Part shown: one piece after another, positions 16,479-22,527 of the stretch
How positions within the stretch are numbered: the stretch's first letter is position 1
Layout: every line of letters starts with the position of its first letter
DNA from: a virus
Strand: one strand, 5' to 3'
DNA length: 49,233 bases
Virus record (IMG/VR): IMGVR_UViG_3300044608_000635
Span: 1-49,233 of that record
The notes under the pieces: generated by a model
What the model was told of the DNA's origin: nothing
What the model saw: only the letters and a program-made list of their open reading frames with translations
Database searches by the model: none
Program-made: the position numbers and the translations under genes

Positions 16479-16783
16479 TCGATTTCCTTGGCCAGATGAC
16501 GGAGTTCAACGGTACGAGCGCATGACCGTAACGTCGATACGCTGGTGCGCTTCATGAGTTCAATAGCAATGGCCACGAACGTTTCGATCTCAGCACGCTC
16601 CTCATCACCCCATCCAATGAGATCCGCCACGCAAGCCTTCAGTCGTTCATCCTTGAGCCTGGCAACAGCATCCACCACGTACTCCAGATCTTCACGTGGC
16701 AGGGCTGCCCTCTGGCGTAACAGGTCATACATCCTGTTGGCTTGCTCCGCCACGAAGTCAGCGCCAGGCTTTTGCCTTTTCAC
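16463..16783 (-). CDS. Small helical protein, unknown
   Basis: 106 residues from a GTG at 16783 that overlaps the stop of the zinc-ribbon gene (GTGA). Entirely helical and charged (NRMYDLLRQRAALPREDLEYVVDAVARLKDERLKACVADLIGWGDEERAEIET). No domain recognised; a small regulator or partner protein is possible. A hairpin overlaps its stop. Confidence 0.55.
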   Translation of the reverse strand: MKRQKPGADFVAEQANRMYDLLRQRAALPREDLEYVVDAVARLKDERLKACVADLIGWGDEERAEIETFVAIAIELMKRTSVSTLRSCARTVELRHLAKEIDRSST

Positions 16784-16959
16784 TTATCCCTCACTCTTGG
16801 TGATCGTTCTTTCGTGGTGAATCGCTCATCACATCTCAAGCATTCACGCCTACGCTCGATGTAAAAGTATTTGCCAGTCTCGTCCCAGTACATCCGGGTC
16901 TCAAGCACCTTGGTCTTGCTACCCTCACCATCTCCTTTTGTGCAGTAAGGACAGAACAT
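16780..16959 (-). CDS. NrdR-like zinc-ribbon miniprotein
   Basis: 59 residues starting MFCPYCTKGDGEGSKTKVLE. CPYC (residues 3-6), then RRRECLRCDERFTTKER (37-52), is almost exactly the N-terminal zinc ribbon of NrdR ('CPxC...RRRECxxCxxRFTTyE'). NrdR's ATP-cone domain is missing, so it is a stand-alone ribbon. NrdR represses ribonucleotide reductase genes; whether this mini acts on them is inference. The start shares a base with the previous stop (TGATG), and the end overlaps the next gene by 4 bp. Confidence 0.75.
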   Translation of the reverse strand: MFCPYCTKGDGEGSKTKVLETRMYWDETGKYFYIERRRECLRCDERFTTKERSPRVRDK

Positions 16960-17087
16960 CAGAACAACGCCTCTTCAATCGGTGGCTCTTCAACAGGCGG
17001 TGCAGTCAGTTCCTTACCGTCTTCTGTGTAGTGGAATTTGAATGGCCATTTGTTCTGTGCCATGAGCGTTTCAATCATTTCATCCAT
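16959..17087 (-). CDS. Small acidic protein, 42 residues
   Basis: MDEMIETLMAQNKWPFKFHY, then an acidic Pro/Glu-rich end. GGAG lies six bases before the ATG (GGAGATCACC). It overlaps the NrdR-like gene at TGATG. No family recognised; the ribosome site and the tight coupling support it. Confidence 0.5.
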   Translation of the reverse strand: MDEMIETLMAQNKWPFKFHYTEDGKELTAPPVEEPPIEEALF

Positions 17088-17138
17088 GGTGATCTCCGTA
17101 AAAGTCTTATTGTCATTTCACCGTGGCGTAAAAAGCAA

Positions 17139-17166
17139 TGACCGTTTGTCGGTTGATGAACGGTCA
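17139..17166 (-). terminator. Hairpin over HNH stop codon with T-run (repeat B)
   Basis: TGACCGTT / AACGGTCA 8-bp stem with a 12-base loop overlaps the HNH gene stop at 17164. On the minus strand the stem is followed by TTGCTTTTT, as in an intrinsic terminator. It shares CCGTTCATC and the loop pattern with hairpin A. Confidence 0.5.
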
Positions 17167-17739
17167 GAAGATCTTGAGCGTGGCGTCCTTCAGGTGAAGC
17201 ATGGGCGTAGGTTCCGCTTCACGCCAATCGGTCATGTCCCAATTCCCTTTGCCATGGTTGCATGGCTCGCAAAGCACTTGAAGATTGTCAAGGTTCAAAG
17301 CTAAATGAGGGAATAGCTTGCGCGGTTTGATGTGGTCCACGTTCATCTTGACCCCGTCAGCGGGCGTGGCACCACAGCACTGGCATCGAGACCCGTATTT
17401 TTTCAGCGCTTCCATGCGAACCCGGCGCCATTCATAAGTTTCAAGGAATGCGTTGGTAGCAGGATTAACTTTGCGTGATTGCCATAGGGCAGAGAGTTCA
17501 TTGGGCGTTGCGGCCACCTGTTCGCGCTTTACTGCATTGGCAAGCGCACGAAGCTTGTCTTGGTTGAGCCTTACCCATTGCTTAGGCGTCATCGATGGAG
17601 GCTTGACCATGCCATCCTTGGCGGCGGCAAGAACGATCAGGTCATAAGGGCTTTTACCGGTTTTCGTGGCGTATCCAATACGGCTCTTCAGATAACGTGT
17701 CCACAACGCTCCAACAAATACGTTAGCCCTTTTTGCCAT
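17164..17739 (-). CDS. HNH endonuclease
   Basis: 191 residues. Catalytic region at about 125-180: CQCCGATP (first Cys pair), VDHIKPRKLFPHLALNLDNLQVLCEPCNHGKGN (HNH core with His, Asn and second Cys pair). The first 110 residues are basic and helical with a 'MTPKQWVRLNQDKLRALANAVKRE' segment. AAGGTTGAAAC precedes the ATG. It may be a free-standing homing endonuclease or, as in many phages with HNH proteins, a packaging partner; it is far from terL, which favours the former. Confidence 0.8.
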   Translation of the reverse strand: MAKRANVFVGALWTRYLKSRIGYATKTGKSPYDLIVLAAAKDGMVKPPSMTPKQWVRLNQDKLRALANAVKREQVAATPNELSALWQSRKVNPATNAFLETYEWRRVRMEALKKYGSRCQCCGATPADGVKMNVDHIKPRKLFPHLALNLDNLQVLCEPCNHGKGNWDMTDWREAEPTPMLHLKDATLKIF

Positions 17740-18175
17740 GTTTCAACCTTTAGAACAGTTTAAAAAAGATCCGTGTTCCGTGTTCCGTGTGTATATTTAT
17801 AACATCTGTTCTTATTTCTTATGTTATGCAGTCGGTTCAGTCTCGGTTTGATTCTGCAAATACTCACCTAAACCCAGATGAATGGGTTTAGTGTGAGCAA
17901 AGATGCGTTCGGACGAGCCTTCGGAATCAATGCATTGGGCTTTACGTGTTATCCCAACTATGGCAGTTACGGTGTCGCGCACCCCTGTCCTGGTCTACCA
18001 TCCCTCTTTCGAGGTCACTCATATCAGTTGGGCTTTTGACAGTTCCCCGTGGCCCTCTCGCGCAGTTACGGCGGCAACTTGAGCGGTCTATGCTGCGCAA
18101 AGTTATCGGTTTCGGCTGGGTTCGGAGTCCCACTTGGTCCACAGCGAACTTCGGTCTGTGGTCCGTGCGTCAATG
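17740..18175. other. Gene-free region with repeats and hairpins, candidate origin or untranslated RNA
   Basis: I see no convincing gene in this stretch. It holds a 7-bp tandem repeat (CCGTGTT about 2.9 times, 17771-17790); an AT-rich stretch (17790-17850) with TATAAA on the minus strand (17801-17796), where no good -35 was seen; and a GC-richer half (17950-18170) with a 6-bp hairpin CCACAG/CTGTGG near 18140. GCAGTTACGG occurs twice, near 17964 and 18063. Short open frames on both strands look non-coding. Position and structure suit a replication origin or an untranslated RNA, but neither is proven. Confidence 0.45.
17863..17897. other. Long hairpin in the gene-free region
   Basis: CTCAC-CTAAACCCA, loop GATGAA, TGGGTTTAG, one unpaired T, GTGAG: a 14-bp stem with a single bulge. 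No T-run follows on either strand, so it is not a standard terminator. Confidence 0.6.
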
Positions 18176-18247
18176 AAAAAAGCCACTTACTGCTGCTCCT
18201 GGTAGCGGTACCCTGGCGAACCAGGGTCAGAAGCATGAGTAAGTGGC
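18176..18247 (-). terminator. Branched RNA structure ending in a U-tract (multi-hairpin terminator)
   Basis: A closing stem GCCACTTACT / AGTAAGTGGC (10 bp) encloses two hairpins: ACCCTGG with a 4-base loop and CCAGGGT (7 bp), and GCTGC/GTAGC (5 bp with one G-U). On the minus strand the closing stem runs straight into six T, which makes it an intrinsic terminator for the nuclease operon that ends at 18371. The inner three-way junction is more than a terminator needs, so this may be the 3' end of a functional RNA. Confidence 0.7.
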
Positions 18248-18293
18248 CTTCATATCATTGCCCGCTACGACAACGGTTTGAATCATACACTAT

Positions 18294-18321
18294 TTGCAGG
18301 GGCTGTCAACTGTGCTACATT
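18294..18321 (+). promoter_or_regulatory. Possible promoter for a short rightward RNA
   Basis: TTGCAG (18294-18299), 16 bp, then TACATT (18316-18321) with an extended TG motif (TGCTACATT). No gene follows on this strand; an intrinsic terminator ends 79 bases later. The -10 matches only 4/6. Confidence 0.35.
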
Positions 18322-18400
18322 AATCCCTGAAGTTCGTGTGTGTCTCCTTGTCTTACCACCCCGTAAGATCTTATCCCGGCCCCTCACCGGGATTTTTTTT
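18322..18400 (+). ncRNA. Candidate small RNA ending at an intrinsic terminator
   Basis: From the predicted start near 18328 to the T-run, about 73 bases: a 5-bp hairpin CTTAC/GTAAG (about 18351-18366), then the terminator. No open frame of note. Its last part is antisense to the end of the 70-residue gene on the other strand. Inferred from promoter-like and terminator signals only. Confidence 0.35.
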
Positions 18401-18583
18401 GTCCAAACCAGTCTGCCTGAGCCATGCGGCAAAGGCTTTGGTGTCCGCCAATAACTTGATTGATCGGATTTGCAACTCCATGGCTCGGCGCTCGGCTACC
18501 TCTGTAGCTACCTCAAGCTTGAGGTGCTGAGGTATGGATTCGATCATGTCGTTGACGATCATCTTGCGTATACGTGGATCCAT
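18371..18583 (-). CDS. Small helical protein, unknown
   Basis: 70 residues (MDPRIRKMIVNDMIESIPQH, then Glu/Arg/Ala helices). ATGAGGATGACCC gives GAGG seven bases before the ATG, so this start is likely although it lies 71 bp inside the nuclease gene in another frame. The last codons (KKNPGEGPG) are encoded by the complement of the rightward terminator. No domain recognised. Confidence 0.55.
   Translation of the reverse strand: MDPRIRKMIVNDMIESIPQHLKLEVATEVAERRAMELQIRSIKLLADTKAFAAWLRQTGLDKKNPGEGPG
18373..18400 (+). terminator. Rho-independent terminator, rightward
   Basis: ATCCCGG, 7-base loop, CCGGGAT, then a run of eight T (18393-18400). The strongest classical terminator seen in the window, yet no rightward gene precedes it. 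It would end the candidate small RNA. Confidence 0.8.
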
Positions 18584-18968
18584 GGGTCATCCTCATTGTT
18601 GCTATCGCTACGTCAAACGATACCTGCATCCAATCATTCTCATCAAATGGACCTTGCCCACCCCACACCACCAGGAACACACTGATCGGTAAATACACAT
18701 CCCAATACCTTGCATGATTCCTGCGGTGAAACAGAATGGGCATCAACCCGTCCTTCCATGCTGATGTCAGGGCCTGTCGCTGCCACGCCCGCCAGTCAGG
18801 GTTCTCGGCTCGCTTCACTTCCACCGCCCAACCCCATACTTTCATATCATAACCACCGGCCGCAGCTTGGTCATAATTCAATTTCACTTCCATTTCCAAG
18901 GCGGTCGAAATTAACTTAGCCACCTCTAACTCGCCACGTCTTCCCTTCTGTCGGCTATTGATTGCCAT
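18513..18968 (-). CDS. PD-(D/E)XK endonuclease (Holliday-junction-resolvase-like)
   Basis: 151 residues. INSRQKGRRGELEVAKLISTAL (about 3-24) holds the helix with the conserved Glu; AAAGGYDMKVWGWAVEVKRAENPDWRAWQRQAL (about 36-68) carries the Asp and the ExK core (EVKR). FHRRNHARYWDVYLP follows, as in phage PDDEXK nucleases related to archaeal Hjc. It would cut branched DNA in recombination or packaging. The C-terminal 24 codons overlap the next gene. Confidence 0.75.
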   Translation of the reverse strand: MAINSRQKGRRGELEVAKLISTALEMEVKLNYDQAAAGGYDMKVWGWAVEVKRAENPDWRAWQRQALTSAWKDGLMPILFHRRNHARYWDVYLPISVFLVVWGGQGPFDENDWMQVSFDVAIATMRMTHGSTYTQDDRQRHDRIHTSAPQA

Positions 18969-19040
18969 TTGTCGGATACCCCTCTGATGTATTGCAATAC
19001 GATGTGAACATAATGTACCATTGTTCTACTGGAGAACACA
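18969..19040. promoter_or_regulatory. Divergent promoter region with a 12-bp palindrome
   Basis: GTATTGCAATAC (18989-19000) is a perfect palindrome. CATAAT (19009-19014) is a good rightward -10, 27 bases before the ATG at 19041, but its -35 is weak, which suggests activator control. TGATGTATTGC (18985-18995) recurs exactly at 8906-8916 in the other divergent region, so both rightward operons may share a regulator. Confidence 0.5.
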
Positions 19041-19604
19041 ATGATCCCCGAACAAAGAGTCTTATTAGCTGTTGTTAACTGTGCCATTCTTGATACGTGT
19101 CGTATGCCTATTTACATAGGCTCGCCGTCCAAGCGCAAGCGTGATGTCGAAGATTACCGTCTTGATGAACATGCTCGCAGTGCGTTTCATTTCCTGTTTG
19201 GCAAAGACCTTGAGAGCTACTGTAACTGGCTGGACTTAGATCCGGGCTGGCTGCGTAACAAGCTTTCGACCTTTATGCATGACGGCCGCGTCAGGATGAC
19301 GGTTAACAGCAAAGAACCGCTGCGTATCAGCGAAGAACAGCGCCGCATTTATCGATTGAATTATTCACTCTGGAATAAGGACAGAACATGCTCTATGTCA
19401 CCCGAAGACGAAAAGCCCCTGCTACCCATAAAGCAGGTAACGTCACCCTGCGTCCCGAGCGGCCAAGAATCGGAGCGAATTATCTTAAGCCACCTCCGGC
19501 ATGGCAAACGACCATCACACAAGACCAGCTCTGGGTCCAAGACATTTACCTCAATCGCCCAGTGTCTGGCTGGACATGGTACGGACGATGGGGAAGAGCG
19601 TTGA
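19041..19604 (+). CDS. Early protein, unknown, first gene of the recombination operon
   Basis: 187 residues with GGAGAACACA before the ATG. Residues 1-115 look like a real domain (DEHARSAFHFLFGKDLESYCNWLDLDPGWLRNKL, a possible helix-turn-helix-like region, then EEQRRIYRLNY). Residues 116-187 are Ser/Lys/Gly-rich and read in a different frame from the next gene, which covers the same 217 bp. The tail may be unimportant or overprinted. Perhaps a DNA-binding regulator, but I do not recognise a named family. Confidence 0.6.
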   Translation: MIPEQRVLLAVVNCAILDTCRMPIYIGSPSKRKRDVEDYRLDEHARSAFHFLFGKDLESYCNWLDLDPGWLRNKLSTFMHDGRVRMTVNSKEPLRISEEQRRIYRLNYSLWNKDRTCSMSPEDEKPLLPIKQVTSPCVPSGQESERIILSHLRHGKRPSHKTSSGSKTFTSIAQCLAGHGTDDGEER

Positions 19605-19687
19605 ACGCACTTCTGATCGTTGCGCTCGTGACCATCTTCTACCAATTCGGTATGTGGGTACGGGCCGGTATGCCCACTGGTTACTGA
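19388..19687 (+). CDS. Small membrane protein overlapping the previous gene
   Basis: 99 residues; AAGGACAGAAC precedes the ATG. A basic N-terminus (MLYVTRRRKAPATHKAG), a Pro/Trp-rich middle (LKPPPAWQTTI) and one membrane helix (ALNALLIVALVTIFYQFGMWV, about 71-91) give a one-pass protein with a cytoplasmic N-terminus. It uses another frame than the end of the gene at 19041 for 217 bp. Could be an early host-envelope-targeting protein; that is only a guess. Confidence 0.55.
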   Translation: MLYVTRRRKAPATHKAGNVTLRPERPRIGANYLKPPPAWQTTITQDQLWVQDIYLNRPVSGWTWYGRWGRALNALLIVALVTIFYQFGMWVRAGMPTGY

Positions 19688-19688
19688 C

Positions 19689-19913
19689 ATGCTGACCCAC
19701 GAAATCATTGACCAGCAGATCGCCGCCCTAAAAGCGGTTGTGGCCAAGCTTGAGTTATTACGTGATGACTTAAAGCCCATGACCCTGGATGAGCTTGAGG
19801 AGCTATGGGATGACATCGATGCTGATCATCTGAAGAACGCAAACAACCTGGGCGATTTCATTCAGATCGTGAAAGCACTACAGGCTTACTTCAATATCGG
19901 GAGACGGAAGTGA
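19689..19913 (+). CDS. Small acidic coiled-coil protein
   Basis: 74 residues: helix HEIIDQQIAALKAVVAKLELLRDDLKP, then a very acidic part (LDELEELWDDIDADH). One base after the previous stop, and coupled to the next gene by a GTGA overlap. No function can be assigned. Confidence 0.6.
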   Translation: MLTHEIIDQQIAALKAVVAKLELLRDDLKPMTLDELEELWDDIDADHLKNANNLGDFIQIVKALQAYFNIGRRK

Positions 19914-20125
19914 CAAAGAGACACTATGCATTCCCTCATGACATCGGACATCTACACGAACCCAATACCGCTGGCATGACCATGCGTGATTACTTCGCAG
20001 GCCAGGTTATCACCGGCATCTTCGCAGGCAACTGGGGCCAGATGCCTAGCCAGAAACCAGAGGTTGCCTTTGCTGATATCGCCTACCTTGTAGCGGACGA
20101 GATGATGAAGCGGAGGGATCGATGA
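19910..20125 (+). CDS. Conserved small phage protein (MTMRDYFAGQ family)
   Basis: 71 residues from a GTG that overlaps the previous stop. 'GMTMRDYFAGQVITGIFA' followed by 'AFADIAYLVADEMMKRRDR' is a pattern common in small phage proteins of enterobacterial and beta-proteobacterial phages, role unknown. The stop overlaps the next ATG. Confidence 0.65.
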   Translation: MTKRHYAFPHDIGHLHEPNTAGMTMRDYFAGQVITGIFAGNWGQMPSQKPEVAFADIAYLVADEMMKRRDR

Positions 20126-20268
20126 CTGATGAGCAAGCTTTATACGAAGCTATTCAGGTTGCTGAGGACATGGTCTTTTGGATTAAACGTTACCTTCAGA
20201 CGCCTGAGCCAGAGATCCTCCAAGTTCTTATGTCGGTCATTACGGAGTTTGAAAAGGCCAAGCCATGA
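20122..20268 (+). CDS. Small helical protein, 48 residues
   Basis: MTDEQALYEAIQVAEDMVFW and on, ending EFEKAKP. It starts in the ATGA overlap with the previous stop and ends in the ATGA overlap with the nuclease gene, so it fits the coupled chain exactly. All helical; no family recognised. Confidence 0.55.
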   Translation: MTDEQALYEAIQVAEDMVFWIKRYLQTPEPEILQVLMSVITEFEKAKP

Positions 20269-21134
20269 TCATCACTAACAAATACAACCTGCCTGATGTG
20301 CTCATGCGCTTTGCACGTGGCAAGAACTACAGCAAAGGTGACGCCAAGCTATCAGTCACTGAGTTGATCGACAGCCCCAGGGTCGTCGCCCTGAAGCACA
20401 AGCACTTCGACGAGATGGAGCAAGACATCAGCGACACGGTGTTCTCCCTCTTTGGCACGGCTGTGCATTTCATCCTTGAGAAATACTCTGAAGATGATGT
20501 GATCAAAGAGCAGCGGTACTTCAAAGAGATCAACGGCTGGAAGATCTCTGGCGCCATCGACCGCCAAGTAGTCACGCCACATGGCCGGGTCATCGAGGAC
20601 TGGAAGGTCACATCAAGCTTTGCCGTGATGTCAGGAAAGATTGAATGGGAATACCAGCTTAACCTTTATGCCTACCTTGTCCGCGCCCATGGCCATGACG
20701 TATCAGGACTGAAGATCAACGCCATCGTGCGTGACTGGGCTCGACGCAATGTAGGCAGGCAGCAAGATTACCCAGAGACACCTATCGTTCAGATTGATGT
20801 ACCCCTGTGGACGTTTGAAGAGCAAGACAAATTCATCAAGCAGCGCATCGCACTACACGCCGCCACGGTCATGGAAGATCCACCGCTGTGTACGCCTGAT
20901 GAACGATGGGCCAAGCCTGAGACATGGGCCTTGCAAAAGGTAGGCGCCAAGCGTGCAACGAAGATCTTTTATCTAAAAGAAGATGCAGATGCAGCACTGA
21001 AGCCGGGGCTGGAAATCATTCACCGGCCTGGAGTTAATACGCGCTGTGTAAGTTTTTGTGATGTACGGCAGTACTGTGATTTTGGTAAGCAACTAGGAGA
21101 TACAAATGCAGAAGATAGCAGCAGCCTTAGTTAA
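20265..21134 (+). CDS. RecB/Cas4-like PD-(D/E)XK exonuclease
   Basis: 289 residues. An early helix with His (GTAVHFILEKY, about 64-74), then GAIDRQVVTPHGRVIEDWKVTS (about 93-114) with the Asp and the E-x-K-like EDWK, and WEYQLNLYAYL (about 126-136) with the Gln-Tyr of motif QxxxY. The C-terminal CVSFCDVRQYCDFG could hold an iron-sulphur or zinc site like Cas4/AddB, though the fourth Cys is uncertain. Together with the ERF gene that overlaps it by 29 bp, it forms an exonuclease/annealing pair for recombination. Confidence 0.8.
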   Translation: MIITNKYNLPDVLMRFARGKNYSKGDAKLSVTELIDSPRVVALKHKHFDEMEQDISDTVFSLFGTAVHFILEKYSEDDVIKEQRYFKEINGWKISGAIDRQVVTPHGRVIEDWKVTSSFAVMSGKIEWEYQLNLYAYLVRAHGHDVSGLKINAIVRDWARRNVGRQQDYPETPIVQIDVPLWTFEEQDKFIKQRIALHAATVMEDPPLCTPDERWAKPETWALQKVGAKRATKIFYLKEDADAALKPGLEIIHRPGVNTRCVSFCDVRQYCDFGKQLGDTNAEDSSSLS

Positions 21135-21762
21135 GGCACAAAAGGGATTTAGTCCCGCACTAAAGACCAGCACTAACCCACACTTCCGTTCGCGCTACGC
21201 AGATCTCAGCGCCTGCGTGGAGGCGGTCATTGATTCGCTCAATGAAAGTGGCATCGCATTAATGCAGATGACGCATGAATGTCAAGATGGCGTGACAGTT
21301 GAGACTGTCTTTGTCCATGACTCTGGAGAAATGTTATCGGCCGGCAAGCTTCATGTGCCTGCCGCCAAACATGACCCACAAGGTTACGGATCAGCATTAA
21401 CTTATGCACGTCGGTACAGCCTTATGGCGGCTTGCGGCATTGCACCAGAAGACGATGACGGTAATGCAGCCACCAAGGTAATTACGCCACGTGGCGTAAT
21501 TAACTCTGCGCCACCAGAGAAACCCAAGCAAGAAGAACCAAAGCCACAGGTCAAACCTATCGATGACGATAACGTAAATTTCCTTATGGATCATTACGTT
21601 ACGTTCCTATCTTCAGCTACTACTGTAAAAAGCTTGAACCAGTACTGGAAGGAAAACGCCGAGAACGCAAAGCGTATCGAGCAGCACGCGCCTGACAAAT
21701 ACATTGAATTGTTAGCCGCATTTAAGAACCGTAAGGACGAAATAGAAGGAGCAGCAAAGTGA
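21106..21762 (+). CDS. ERF-family single-strand annealing protein
   Basis: 218 residues. Residues 1-122 match the ERF core: ALVKAQKGFSPALKTSTNPHFRSRYADLSACVEAV, then GYGSALTYARRYSLMAACGIAPEDDD. After it a Pro/Lys-rich linker carries the ITPRGVI palindrome (about 125-132), and a helical C-terminal domain follows. Such proteins anneal complementary strands resected by the neighbouring exonuclease. Starts inside the nuclease gene; the stop overlaps the SSB-like gene. Confidence 0.88.
   Translation: MQKIAAALVKAQKGFSPALKTSTNPHFRSRYADLSACVEAVIDSLNESGIALMQMTHECQDGVTVETVFVHDSGEMLSAGKLHVPAAKHDPQGYGSALTYARRYSLMAACGIAPEDDDGNAATKVITPRGVINSAPPEKPKQEEPKPQVKPIDDDNVNFLMDHYVTFLSSATTVKSLNQYWKENAENAKRIEQHAPDKYIELLAAFKNRKDEIEGAAK
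21479..21502. repeat. CACGTG-centred palindrome, copy 3 (in ERF gene)
   Basis: Perfect 24-bp palindrome, TAATTACGCCAC plus its reverse complement. Read on the plus strand as ITPRGVI in the linker after the ERF domain. This host gene runs opposite to the other three, yet the peptide is the same because the element is symmetric and in the same frame. Confidence 0.95.
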
Positions 21763-22040
21763 ATAAAAAGTACTATGACTCAGGCGCCTTGTTTACGCCA
21801 AGGGTAAAGACAGAGAACGCACCAGACTTTCGTGGTGACATCGAGCTATCAGCAGAACTTTGTGCGTACATCTCACGCAAGGCAAAGAGTGGTGAAGAAG
21901 TAAAGATCAACATTGCCCTTTGGTCTAAGCAAGGTCAGTACGGTGAATACTTCAGCGCCAAGCTTTCTCAGCCTTTTGAACGCAGGGACGAACAGCGTCC
22001 GGCGCCAGCGCCTATTGACGATGACGCGATCCCTTTCTGA
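21759..22040 (+). CDS. Probable single-stranded DNA-binding protein
   Basis: 93 residues. The C-terminus is PIDDDAIPF, almost the SSB acidic tip (DDDIPF) used to recruit partners. The body (DFRGDIELSAELCAYISRK, EEVKINIALWSKQGQYGEYFSAKLSQPFE) is beta-rich and could form an OB-like fold. It follows the ERF protein with an ATGA-type overlap, where phages often keep their SSB. The fold is not proven. Confidence 0.55.
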   Translation: MNKKYYDSGALFTPRVKTENAPDFRGDIELSAELCAYISRKAKSGEEVKINIALWSKQGQYGEYFSAKLSQPFERRDEQRPAPAPIDDDAIPF

Positions 22041-22047
22041 GGTAGCC

Positions 22048-22527
22048 ATGGAACGCAAACGCAGAAAGCGCAGGGCCAAGCCAATCATCAAACGATCCAA
22101 TTACTTTCTATCAAGTGAGGATAAGCAGCAGATCTACATGATGTACATGGCTGGAGCAAAGCCTCTCGATATTGCCAGTGAGCTGAAGATGTCAGACAAA
22201 ACGGTTTACAAATATCTGAATGAGATGTTCTGTCCGCCTGGAGGCTGGCGCCGTGGATTCATTGGCAGCTCTGAGGAACGATCCATAAGGCTAGCCGTTG
22301 AGAATGGTGACGCACTGACATCGGTGTGCTCACATTTCAGGCGCCCCATGTGGATGATCTGGCCCATCATTACCCGACCCAGGGGTATTGGCGGGTTTGT
22401 AGAAGTTGACCAGCCAGAGAAGATATTCACAACGCACCAGTACATCGAGCGTATTGGCAACGACCCTGCGCCATCACTTGCACAGCGTCTTAAATCATTC
22501 GTAAGGAGAGTATTTGGTGGCGCTTGA
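22048..22527 (+). CDS. HTH DNA-binding protein
   Basis: 159 residues from the ATG at 22048, with GAGGT five bases before. The basic N-terminus MERKRRKRRAKPIIKR precedes a clear helix-turn-helix (SEDKQQIYMMYMAGAKPLDIASELKMSDKTVYKYLNEMF, about 23-61), like resolvase/Hin-type or sigma-like HTH. The rest is unassigned. Likely a regulator of this operon. Confidence 0.65.
   Translation: MERKRRKRRAKPIIKRSNYFLSSEDKQQIYMMYMAGAKPLDIASELKMSDKTVYKYLNEMFCPPGGWRRGFIGSSEERSIRLAVENGDALTSVCSHFRRPMWMIWPIITRPRGIGGFVEVDQPEKIFTTHQYIERIGNDPAPSLAQRLKSFVRRVFGGA

Noticed and set aside
18100-18250. tRNA gene (GGTTCGGAGTCCC-like T-arm and TGGTCCA)
   Set aside because: The T-stem does not pair over five bases, the loop has eight bases, and no matching acceptor or anticodon arm is found upstream.
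17942-18330. Small ORFs in the 18-kb gene-free region
   Set aside because: Peptides on both strands are Arg/Ser/Cys-rich with no ribosome site or family resemblance, and they overlap clear hairpins.
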